A stretch of 64,000 bases of DNA from Streptomyces maremycinicus (GTDB taxonomy: Bacteria; Actinomycetota; Actinomycetes; Streptomycetales; Streptomycetaceae): positions 248,001 through 312,000 of the forward strand of contig NZ_BBYG01000008.1 of assembly GCF_001184025.1 (NCBI RefSeq), given 5' to 3'. The first letter of the stretch is position 1, and every line of letters begins with the position of its first letter. Below, one piece after another: positions 21,664 to 28,356 of the stretch. A program made the position numbers and the translations under genes. The notes below the pieces were generated by a model. That model saw only the letters and a program-made list of their open reading frames with translations. It ran no database searches and was not told where the DNA came from.

Positions 21664-21679
21664 TCGAACTAGTGTACGA
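21664..21679. promoter_or_regulatory. LexA (SOS) box
   Basis: TCGAACTAGTGTACGA matches the actinobacterial and Gram-positive SOS box TCGAAC-N4-GTTCGA at 11 of 12 fixed positions. A weaker half-match (AAC-GCGT-GTTCGA) lies just beside it at 21656-21668. The box overlaps TACACT at 21671-21676 on the minus strand, a good -10 for the gene starting at 21591, as expected for LexA repression. Confidence 0.65.
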
Positions 21680-21909
21680 GTAATCCTGTGGTGCCGTTCT
21701 GTGTTTGGCGAGGAGCATCCGTCGTTCAGCCGTCGGGACCTGCGGTGATGCCGGGGTGCGCCCGAAGAGCCGCCCAGGTCGGTGGAGTAAGATCCGGCCG
21801 TTCTCCCGTCGGCTACGAAAAAGGTGAACAGCGGCGCTCCGCAAGGGAACTGAGTGTCCGCCATACGACGGTGGACGGCGACGGGCAGCCGTCCTCGCGC
21901 GGGGGCGCG

Positions 21910-23241
21910 ATGGGGCCAGGGGACGAGAGCAGGGCCTACGGGGTGGACGGGGACGCGAGCGACGTGCGGCGCGAGCAGGTGATCGACTGGCTCGAACAGG
22001 CCGCCGATCTGCCGCATCTCATCGCCCGTGTCTCGGAGCTGGTGCTGCGGCTCGGCCATGAACCGGAGGACCTGGTGGTCCTTCCCCGCGGCGAACTCGA
22101 CCGGCGGGAACTGGCCGCGTACAGCGCGGGCTGGGCCGACGTGGTGGACGAGCAGCTGCCCGCGATCCGCCGCGCGTACGAGGAGCGGATCACCGCCGCC
22201 TACCTCCAGGGCCAGGAGGACGCCCGCACCGGCCACCGTCCCCGCCGGGCCCGACGGCCCGAGGGGGAGCACGAGCACGAGCGCGGCGGCGAGGTCATTC
22301 CGCTGCCCTACATGGGACTGCTGCGCCCTCCGTCCGCGTGGACGCGCGTGGAGCAGCGCGGCGACCGGGAACGTTCGATGGCGGACGGCGCCCCGGTGCC
22401 GACACCTTCCCCGACGGCGCCGACGGGAGAGCCGGACGGGCGGACGGACGGGCGGACGGACGCGAGCAGCGATGGGGGCAGGGACGGGAGCAGGGAGGGT
22501 GGGGACGGCGGTCCGGGCGCGGCCAACGTTGTCGGTACGGCGGACCCGACCGGCCCTACCGGCCCGATGAGCTCGACCGGTCCGACCGGTCCGACCGGTC
22601 CGACCGGACCGACGCGCCCGAAGGCGGACGAGACCGGCGGTGCCGGTGGCGCCGGTGGCGCCGGTGGGGTCGAGGCCGGCTCCGGTGCCGAGGGGGACAT
22701 CCTGCTCTCCGCCCGTGAGGTGCGGGGAAAGGGCGCCGCGTCCTCCGACCGGCGGCCGGTGGTCCGGCGCAACGGTCGGCCGAGCGTGCCCCCGCTGACC
22801 CTGCCCGGCGAGCTCGGAGCCGCCGGACGGGAGCGAGCACGCAGGCCGGACGGTGCCGGAACCGCGGAACGACCACAGCAGGCGCAGCCCGAGCGGACCG
22901 AGCGGAACGGTGACGTCGGACGGACCGAGCGGACCGCGGACGTCGAGCGGACCGAGCGGAACGGCGACGTCGGACGGACCGAGCGGAACGGCGATGTCGA
23001 GCGGACCGAGCGGAACGGCGATGTCGAGCGGACCGAGCGGAACGGCGATGCTGAGCGGACCGAGCGGAACGGTGAGGTCGAGCGGGCGGAGCCGGTCGCG
23101 CCGGCCGATCCGGGGGGCACCCCTGACGAACCCAGGGCCCGGCTGCTCTCGGACAAGGCCCGGGCGCTCGCGGACGAACTGGAGGGCAGGGCCGGCGGCC
23201 GCCGCCGGGACGAACGGAACGGCCCGCCGGGTTCCCGCTGA
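21910..23241 (+). CDS. repeat-rich protein opposing the tail operon
   Basis: About 443 aa from the ATG at 21910; the ribosome site is weak, and a GTG at 21871 is an alternative. Residues 15-100 are a helical domain with LAAYSAGWADVVDEQLP, like the 71-aa neighbour. The rest is low complexity: charged spacers, a collagen-like Gly-Pro-Thr run, a Gly-Gly-Ala run and seven 9-residue repeats (VERTERNGD). Third codon positions are GC-rich in this frame, which favours plus-strand coding over the open minus frames. It lies between chaperone and tape-measure genes on the opposite strand. Function unknown. Confidence 0.6.
   Translation: MGPGDESRAYGVDGDASDVRREQVIDWLEQAADLPHLIARVSELVLRLGHEPEDLVVLPRGELDRRELAAYSAGWADVVDEQLPAIRRAYEERITAAYLQGQEDARTGHRPRRARRPEGEHEHERGGEVIPLPYMGLLRPPSAWTRVEQRGDRERSMADGAPVPTPSPTAPTGEPDGRTDGRTDASSDGGRDGSREGGDGGPGAANVVGTADPTGPTGPMSSTGPTGPTGPTGPTRPKADETGGAGGAGGAGGVEAGSGAEGDILLSAREVRGKGAASSDRRPVVRRNGRPSVPPLTLPGELGAAGRERARRPDGAGTAERPQQAQPERTERNGDVGRTERTADVERTERNGDVGRTERNGDVERTERNGDVERTERNGDAERTERNGEVERAEPVAPADPGGTPDEPRARLLSDKARALADELEGRAGGRRRDERNGPPGSR
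22555..22613 (+). repeat. collagen-like GPT repeat
   Basis: Tandem 9-bp units encode (Gly-Pro-Thr)n, interrupted once by Met-Ser-Ser. It is a short collagen-like stretch in the plus-strand repeat protein. Confidence 0.75.
22888..23076 (+). repeat. seven 27-bp tandem repeats
   Basis: Seven in-frame 27-bp units encode variants of xERTERNGD (P, V, V, V, V, V and A at the first position; two units carry Gly for Glu at position 2). Copies differ by a few bases, so the array is not a recent expansion of one unit. Confidence 0.9.
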
Positions 23242-23293
23242 GCGGGGCCGACGGGCACGACGTGACCGGCCGTCCGGTGGGCGGCCGGGCGGA

Positions 23294-24093
23294 TCAGCCG
23301 AAGAAGCGGGCCAGTTGGGACGCCGACGGCGCCTCGTCCGGGCTGGATGCCCGCGACCCGTCGGTCGAGGGACCCGGCCCCGAGGCCGAACGCCCGCCGC
23401 CCCCGGAGCGCTCGCCGGACTTCTCGTACTCCTGGTACTCCCCGCGCTCCTCGTACTCGCCGTCGTCCTGGCCGCCGTTCCCGGCCAGGTCCGCCGGACG
23501 CGGTACCGGGACCGGGGCGTCCGGCTGTTCCCCCTCCTCCGAGTTGACGCAGGCGAACATCCAGTTGGCGGCCGCCAGGTGGTCCACGGCGGCGGCCAGC
23601 AGATGGTCGGACACCGACCAGTCGGCGGCCTCGCCGTGCAGTTCCCGGTTCAGCGCGCTGTCGCGCGGCAACTGCTTGACGAGTACCGCGAGCCGCCGCG
23701 TGGAGAGGCGCTCCCGGTGCCAGTCGAGCAGATCGATCCCGTAGTAGCGGAGGAGGTCCGCCTCGAGGGCCTCGGCGTGTTCTTCGACGAACCCGACGAG
23801 GCTCAGCCTTCCCCCAGGCCGAGCCCGGTCTCCTTGCCGTAGGCCTCCAGGATCGCCGCGATGTCCTGCATGGTGACCTCGTGCCGCTCGAAGCGGGCGA
23901 ACTGCTGCTCGCCCATGAGCAGGCCGAGCAGCCCGTCCACGTCGTTGTCGTCGAGCTCGCGCAGCGCCTTGGCGGTGCCGCGGGTCAGCTCGGTGGGCAG
24001 GGTGAAGCTCTCGTCGTCCAGCTCGAACGACCAGGTGCGGCCGAGGGCCTCGAGGCGCTGGGCGCGGGCGGCGTTGACGTCGAAACGGGCCAT
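23294..24093 (-). CDS. tail assembly chaperone G-T (by -1 frameshift)
   Basis: A second open frame, in -1 relative to the G gene, runs from within its last codons to 23294. It has no ATG or GTG in its first 45 codons but is clearly protein-like (LRYYGIDLLDWHRERLSTRR, LAVLVKQLP, WSVSDHLLAAAVDHLAAANW), as in T-domain chaperones of actinophages. The G frame ends CTG-GGG-GAA-GGC-TGA. Slipping back one base on the G run (GGGGGAA at 23815-23809) fuses the two into about 266 aa. The tail of T is Pro/Gly/Glu-rich. Chaperone G and G-T guide tube polymerisation around the tape measure. Confidence 0.7.
23803..24093 (-). CDS. tail assembly chaperone G
   Basis: 96 aa from the ATG at 24093, with AAGGAG 11 nt upstream; in-frame upstream ATG-like starts are not supported. 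Sequence MARFDVNAARAQRLEALGRT ... LRELDDNDVDGLLGLLMGEQQFARFERHEVTMQDIAAILEAYG matches small tail assembly chaperones of siphoviruses. They sit between the tube and tape-measure genes, as here, apart from the inserted plus-strand gene. The end of the gene carries the slippery G run used for the G-T product. Confidence 0.8.
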   Translation of the reverse strand: MARFDVNAARAQRLEALGRTWSFELDDESFTLPTELTRGTAKALRELDDNDVDGLLGLLMGEQQFARFERHEVTMQDIAAILEAYGKETGLGLGEG

Positions 24094-24269
24094 GGCTATG
24101 GGTGCTCCTTGGGTTCTCGGGTCATCGGAGGTCGTCGGAGGTCGGGGGTCGTCTGAAGTCATCAGGCGTCACCGGGACGCGGGGGCCTGGGACGCCAGGG
24201 CCCGCGGGGGTACGGGGCCCGGGGCGGTGCGGGCGGCCGGTGTCGGCGCGCCCGCCCCGCCCCGGTGGG

Positions 24270-24872
24270 TCAGGACGCGGCGTACGCGGCGTCCTTCATC
24301 ACGAAGCTGGCCAGCGCCGAACCGTCGGCGGCGGCCATCGCCGTGTAGGTGATGCCGAGCTGGGCCGCCGACTTGCGGGCCAGCTTGATGTCGTCCGCCG
24401 CCGTGACCTGGCCGCGCGGCACACCGAAGCGGTAGGTCACCGTGGCGCCGTCCGAGGCGCGGACGTCCGTGAACTCCAGGCCGAGGGCACGCACATCGGC
24501 GTACGGACGGTCGGCGATCTCGTACTTGTAGACGCCGGTCGAGCCGGTGACCGCCTCGACCGCGCCGCCGCCCATGAAGAACGGCAGCGTGTCCTCGTTG
24601 AACTGAAGCAGCGAGAACTTCAGCGTCAGGTCGCGGTCCGAGTAGACGAAGTGCACCGGGCTCACGGCCTGCCACACGTCGACCGGCTCCAGCTTGTCCT
24701 TCTTGCTGAAGGTGACGCCGTCACCGGAGGTGAAGCCGAGGTTCTTCCAACCGGTGGCCCAGTCGGTAGACGGGTCGGTGGAGAAGGTCGTCGGAACCTT
24801 GGTGTCGGCGGCGGCGACGTAGAGCCGGCCGACGCCTGCGATGCGGATCTCGGAGGAGTTGGTTCCTGCCAT
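24270..24872 (-). CDS. major tail tube protein
   Basis: 200 aa, AAGGAG site. Features of siphovirus tube proteins: a beta-rich N-terminus (IRIAGVGRLYVAAADTKVPT), TDWATGWKNLGFTSGDGVTF, a long middle (VDVWQAVSPVHFVYSDRDLTLKFSLLQFNEDTLPFFMGGG) and ITYTAMAAADGSALASFVM near the end. It forms the stacked hexamer rings of the tube. No sheath gene is next to it, against a contractile tail. Confidence 0.85.
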   Translation of the reverse strand: MAGTNSSEIRIAGVGRLYVAAADTKVPTTFSTDPSTDWATGWKNLGFTSGDGVTFSKKDKLEPVDVWQAVSPVHFVYSDRDLTLKFSLLQFNEDTLPFFMGGGAVEAVTGSTGVYKYEIADRPYADVRALGLEFTDVRASDGATVTYRFGVPRGQVTAADDIKLARKSAAQLGITYTAMAAADGSALASFVMKDAAYAAS

Positions 24873-24933
24873 GGGTGGGTCTCCTTATAGAGGGGTGATG
24901 CGGGGCGCCGTCCCCGGCCGTTCCGGGTACGGC

Positions 24934-24973
24934 GAAGGCCCCGCCGACTCGCGGCTGCGAGGGCGGGGCCTTC
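24934..24973 (-). promoter_or_regulatory. hairpin between tail terminator and tube genes
   Basis: A 12-bp perfect stem (GAAGGCCCCGCC / GGCGGGGCCTTC) with a 16-nt spacer and no T tract. It may stabilise or process the tube mRNA, which must be made in excess. Confidence 0.45.
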
Positions 24974-25018
24974 GGTCTGTGGGGCACGGCGTCCTGACGG
25001 ATCGCCCGTGCGGGCCGG

Positions 25019-25432
25019 TCAGTGGACGTCCAGGAACACCTTGAGCACGGTCACGTAGCGGTGGGCCGCGCGGTAGAGGTAGTCGGGCAGCCAGCGCGGG
25101 CCGTCCTGCTCCTCCACCTCGGTGATCAGGTTCGTGCCGTACCGGTTGCCGGCCGCGGCCAGCAGCGCGCGACGGGCGGAGTTGGCCAGGACGTGCGCGG
25201 CCTGCTTGGTCGGGCCGTACACCTCCAGCTCGATCAGCGGCTGGTCGACGTGCAGCTCGCCGATCCACGCGCCGCCGCGCCGGTTGACGAGGACGGCGGC
25301 GGTCGTGCCGTCGAAGTTCGCGGGCGGCTCGACGGCGACGAGCGCCGTGGAGAGCGCCGAGTCGGCCTCCAGGATGTCGACGACCAGGGCCTCGACGTCC
25401 GGGAAGGCGCTCGGTGGGGTGGGTGTGGTCAT
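25019..25432 (-). CDS. tail terminator-like protein
   Basis: 137 aa. DVEALVVDILEADSALSTALVAV, LIELEVYGPTKQAAHVLANSARRALLAA and GPRWLPDYLYRAAHRYVTVLKVFL are typical of siphovirus tail terminators (gpU/gp10-like fold), which stop tube growth at the head-proximal end. It is the first structural gene of the minus-strand operon. In phages a head-tail connector gene would precede it; here there is only intergenic repeat DNA and a repressor, so no head is encoded. Confidence 0.8.
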   Translation of the reverse strand: MTTPTPPSAFPDVEALVVDILEADSALSTALVAVEPPANFDGTTAAVLVNRRGGAWIGELHVDQPLIELEVYGPTKQAAHVLANSARRALLAAAGNRYGTNLITEVEEQDGPRWLPDYLYRAAHRYVTVLKVFLDVH

Positions 25433-26344
25433 GCCGGGTCACCTCGCCGTGAAGAAGGGGAAGTCGCCGGGCGGGCGCCGCGCGGGGGCGGGGGAGGGGA
25501 GGCGCGCGGCGCCTCGGCCCGGCGTACGGCGGCGGGTGCGGCCCGCTCGGGGCTCGCGGGCACAGCTCCGCCGCTGCACCAACTGTGACAGACGATCGTG
25601 CGCGCACGCAACTAAAACGGCGAGGCGGATGTGAGGGGAGGTACGGAAGGGGCGGGGATCCAGCGCAGCAGGGGAGCCGTCGACCGACTCCCTCGACCCG
25701 CAGGAAGGGGGCAAGCGGTCGATCCGGCCCCTCGACCCGTAAGGGGGAGCGGGCTCGACCCGTAAAGGGGAGCGAGCGGGCGGGCGTCGATCCGGGCCCC
25801 GCGGGACCACAGGGAAGGAGCGCGTCGCCGGCCCACGGACCTCTCGCGACCTGTGGCGAAGGGGGGGCGCGTCGCAACCCGGGCTCGGCCGGGGGAAGGG
25901 GGTGTGCCGTTCCGATCCGGGTCCCAGGCGCCGCAGGAAAGGAGCGCGTCGCCGGTCCGAGGACCCCTCGCGACCCGTAGTGAAGGGGGCGCGAGTGAAG
26001 GGGGCGCGTCGCAATCCTGGCTCCCGGCCGGGGAAAGGGGGTGTGCCGTTCCGATCCGGGCGCTCGGCCCAGGAGCGGGACGGGTCGTCGATCCGGGACC
26101 CCTGATCCGGGACCCCTCGACCCGTAGGGAGGGGATGAGTCGCCGATCGGGGTCCCTCGACCCGTAGGGAGGGGCGCGTCGCCCGCTCGGACATTCGGCC
26201 CGCGGGAACGGGCGGGACGTCCGGTCCGGGGCTCTCGGTCCCGCGGAGGGGGAGAGGGTGACTCGTCGGTCGGAGCTCCCGTCGGCCCACGGGTGCCCTT
26301 CGACCGAGGCCGGCGCGTCGTGCGTGGCCGGCACTCGCGCTCGG
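25433..26344. repeat. 912-bp non-coding repeat region
   Basis: No credible gene. Bases 25660-26200 hold at least seven degenerate copies of a hairpin-like unit near CCCTCGACCCGTAGGGAGGG. A longer unit of about 124-139 bp is repeated, with its start (AAGGAGCGCGTCGCCGG) at 25815 and 25939 and its GTGTGCCGTTCCGATCCGGG block at 25902 and 26041. Open frames on both strands here are low-complexity Pro/Arg/Ser and are rejected. The operator box at 25597 marks the promoter end. Confidence 0.8.
25597..25608. promoter_or_regulatory. operator box 1 (tail operon)
   Basis: Perfect 12-bp palindrome CGTGCGCGCACG. On the minus strand it overlaps TTGCGT (-35-like) with TCACAG 17 bp further on, and lies 165 bp before the tail terminator start. 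Similar boxes occur near the repressor and WhiB-like genes. Confidence 0.55.
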
Positions 26345-26836
26345 TCAGTCCGCGGTGGGCGCGGCCGCGGCCGTCTCCACCAGGACTCGCCCGTCCTCGC
26401 GCGCCCGCGTCACCTCGGCCTCGGCCTGGCTCGGCAGGAACTGTTCCACCACCCTGACGAACATCTCCCGTCGGTCGGCGGGCACGCCCAGCAGGTCGGC
26501 GACCTCCTCCAGCGTGGGGCGGCGGCCGAGATCCGCGCCGGGCGCGGGGGAGGCCAGGACGTCGTGCGGGTCGGCCAGTTCCTCCGCGGTCAGCCGGCCG
26601 GAGCGGATGAGCATGTCCCGCACCGGCACGCCGAGCACGCGGGCGAGCCTGCGGGTGGTCTCCAGGTCCGGCATGCTCTGCCGCTGGAGCAGCCGGGTCA
26701 CCGCGGCACGGTGCACGCCTGCCTCGTCCGCGATTCTCGACTTGCCGCCGCCGCGCGGACTGTCGATGTCGTAGCCGCGTTCGCGCATGAGGTCTTCGAC
26801 CCACGCGGCGAATGCGTCCAAGCCCTGGTTGGTCAT
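26345..26836 (-). CDS. XRE/Cro-type HTH repressor-like regulator
   Basis: 163 aa. Start chosen at the ATG at 26836 with GGAAG 10 nt upstream; a farther start at 26866 has no site. The N-terminal half holds an XRE-like helix-turn-helix (GGGKSRIADEAGVHRAAVTRLLQ, then PDLETTRRLARVLGVPVRDMLI). The C-terminal half is helical (PTLEEVADLLGVPADRREMFVRVVEQFLP), perhaps for dimerisation or sensing. Its promoter region carries operator box 2, suggesting autoregulation. It is a good candidate for the master switch of the tail cluster. Confidence 0.85.
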   Translation of the reverse strand: MTNQGLDAFAAWVEDLMRERGYDIDSPRGGGKSRIADEAGVHRAAVTRLLQRQSMPDLETTRRLARVLGVPVRDMLIRSGRLTAEELADPHDVLASPAPGADLGRRPTLEEVADLLGVPADRREMFVRVVEQFLPSQAEAEVTRAREDGRVLVETAAAAPTAD

Positions 26837-26878
26837 GTCTTTCTCTCTTCCTTCGGGGGTGGGCAAGAGTTTAGCTTG

Positions 26879-26890
26879 CTTGCGCGCACG
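26879..26890. promoter_or_regulatory. operator box 2 (repressor promoter)
   Basis: CTTGCGCGCACG matches the box 1 palindrome at 10 of 12 positions. It lies 43 bp upstream of the repressor ATG, just before TAAACT (a -10-like hexamer on the minus strand). A longer inverted repeat GCTTGC ... GCAAGC (26874-26913) surrounds it. Confidence 0.5.
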
Positions 26891-26979
26891 GAATTACGTG
26901 CTCTCGAGCAAGCACTGAGGAAAATTCGTGCAGTTCGTGGAGATTCGGGGGACGTTCCGGCTCGGGCCTCTAGGAAATT

Positions 26980-27001
26980 CGTTGCGGGCGCGCACGCAAC
27001 G
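26980..27001. promoter_or_regulatory. operator box 3 (WhiB-like promoter)
   Basis: 22-bp near-palindrome with perfect 7-bp arms (CGTTGCG / CGCAACG). Its core CGGGCGCGCACG matches box 1 at 11 of 12. TTGCGG (26982-26987) and AAGTCT (27005-27010) are spaced 17 bp, a weak promoter for the gene at 27074. Bases 26837-27073 hold nothing else that I can see. Confidence 0.55.
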
Positions 27002-27073
27002 TGTAAGTCTGGAAGGCGTTCACCCAGCACGGCCAGATACGGCTCGATCACGAACCCAGGGGGTCCCTTGTCC

Positions 27074-27415
27074 ATGCCCGAAACGAGTTCCTGCCCTTCG
27101 GCCCCAGGCTGGCAGTCCGCGGCGGCCTGCGCCGGGCTCGCCCCGCAGGTCGTCTTCTCCAAGAAGGCCAAGGTCGCCGCCCCCGCGCTCCGGGCCTGTG
27201 CCGGCTGCCGCGTACGGCGGGCCTGCGAGGAGACGGTGGCACCGGCCGACAACTGGTTCGACGGTGTCTGCGGCGGCCGGCTCTGGCGCTCCGGCCGCCC
27301 GGTCCCCGTTCCCGCGCATCTCCTCCCGCCGGCCCCGACCCCGGCCCCGACCCCGACCCCGGCCCCGACCCCGGCACCGACCCACCTCCCGGTCCGGGGA
27401 GGCACCCGTGGCTGA
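27074..27415 (+). CDS. WhiB-like (Wbl) regulator
   Basis: 113 aa. It has the four cysteines of a Wbl iron-sulphur protein (ACAGL, then [12 protein letters not shown]) and FDGVCGGRLW in place of the usual GVWGG turn. A basic segment follows, then a Pro-Thr-Ala-Pro repeat tail. Wbl proteins bind sigma factor region 4 or DNA and sense redox state; phage-borne members exist. ATG follows AGGGGG. The neighbouring operator suggests the cluster repressor controls it. The stop overlaps the next gene. Confidence 0.75.
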   Translation: MPETSSCPSAPGWQSAAACAGLAPQVVFSKKAKVAAPALRACAGCRVRRACEETVAPADNWFDGVCGGRLWRSGRPVPVPAHLLPPAPTPAPTPTPAPTPAPTHLPVRGGTRG

Positions 27416-28070
27416 GCCCTGCGAGGACCGCCCCACCGCCCAGGCCGCCCTCTGGATCGGCACCCTTCTCCAGCAGTTCCCCGAGTTGTCCACGGAACTG
27501 GTGCCCGGCCGCACCACCCCCGCCCACCGCCCCGCCGCGTCCCGGCCGCCCGCCGATCTCGGCGCCCGGCTGCGAGCGGAGCGCGAGGAGCAGCTGCTCC
27601 TGCGGCAGCGGCACGGCCTCGTGGCCCCCGGCCACGGCGCGGCCCCGCTCCGGCTGCATGTCTCCGACGCCATCCGCGACATCACCGACGGCGTGCTCGA
27701 ACTGGAGGAGGCGGTGCGCGACCGGCTCGGCCTGCCCCGTCCGCGTCGCGCCTCCGTGCCCGAGCGGCTGCGCCGGATCGCGTCCCTCCTCGACCGCGTG
27801 GCCGCCGACACCGTCCTGGCCGCGCATGTGCGCGACGAGACCCGCCGGATGGCCCGTCGCTGTGCCCGCGCGCTGGGCGACACCGAGACCGTCGTACGGG
27901 TCGCCGGCCGTTGCCCCTGGTGCGACTCCGTCTCGCTGCGGGCGTTCCCCGACCGCGCGGCCGTCCTCTGCGTCAACCCGGCCTGCCGGTGCCCGGCACC
28001 GGACTGCGGCTGCCACGACGACCCGGCCTACCGGCACACCTGGGACGAGGGGGAGTGGGCGCCCGCATGA
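27408..28070 (+). CDS. phage-type zinc-ribbon protein
   Basis: 220 aa, GTG start with GGGGAGG, overlapping the Wbl gene by 8 nt. The N-terminal two thirds is helical and Arg-rich (DAIRDITDGVLELEEAVRDRLGL ... RLRRIASLLDRVAADTVLAAHVRDETRRMARRCAR). The end carries CPWC ... CVNPACRCPAPDCGC, a Cys-rich zinc-binding region. Such proteins occur in Streptomyces phages and integrated elements without a firm function. Second gene of a three-gene plus-strand operon. Confidence 0.75.
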   Translation: MAEPCEDRPTAQAALWIGTLLQQFPELSTELVPGRTTPAHRPAASRPPADLGARLRAEREEQLLLRQRHGLVAPGHGAAPLRLHVSDAIRDITDGVLELEEAVRDRLGLPRPRRASVPERLRRIASLLDRVAADTVLAAHVRDETRRMARRCARALGDTETVVRVAGRCPWCDSVSLRAFPDRAAVLCVNPACRCPAPDCGCHDDPAYRHTWDEGEWAPA

Positions 28071-28348
28071 CCGACCCGGACCGACGCGACCCCGGCCGAC
28101 GCGACTCCGACCGACGTGACTCCGACCGACGTGACTCCGACCGGCGCGTCCCCGGCCGACGTGCCGACGATCGACCGACCCTGATCCCCGGCCCGCTCGC
28201 GGCTCAGGAGGTCGGTGTGGCCCCCGCCACCATTCGCAAGTGGGTCCAGCTCGGCCACCTCGAGCCGGCCGGCAAGGCGGGCCGGGCCCAGCTCTTCCGC
28301 CTGGAGGACGTGTTCGCCGCCGAACGCGCCACCCGCCGGGCCCGGTGA
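28067..28348 (+). CDS. MerR/excisionase-type HTH protein
   Basis: 93 aa; ATGA overlap with the previous gene. A repeat of basic-acidic residues (DRRDSDRRDSDRR), encoded by 15-bp units, precedes a winged HTH: LIPGPLAAQEVGVAPATIRKWVQLGHLEPAGKAG followed by LFRLEDVFAAER. This is the pattern of DNA-binding excisionase or MerR-like proteins. No integrase is present, so a regulatory role is likelier. It converges on the next gene with only 8 bp between. Confidence 0.75.
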   Translation: MTDPDRRDPGRRDSDRRDSDRRDSDRRVPGRRADDRPTLIPGPLAAQEVGVAPATIRKWVQLGHLEPAGKAGRAQLFRLEDVFAAERATRRAR

Positions 28349-28356
28349 CCCCCGGC

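Noticed and set aside
22308..23258. Minus-strand frame opposite the repeat protein
   Set aside because: It is Ser/Arg/Pro repeats generated by the 27-bp DNA repeat; codon bias favours the plus frame.
25660..26200. CRISPR array
   Set aside because: Repeat units are degenerate, spacing is irregular and no cas genes are present.
25439..26804. Long minus- and plus-strand open frames in 25.4-26.8 kb
   Set aside because: Their sequence simply follows the DNA repeats (Pro/Arg/Ser) and crosses the promoter; the part above 26345 opposes or shadows the HTH gene.
7773..28348. Contractile injection system (CIS) or R-type tailocin
   Set aside because: No sheath, no AAA+ ATPase, no baseplate wedge genes; Dit-like and chaperone genes point to a non-contractile tail.
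7773..28348. Complete prophage
   Set aside because: Head, packaging, integration and replication genes are all missing and both edges are housekeeping genes.
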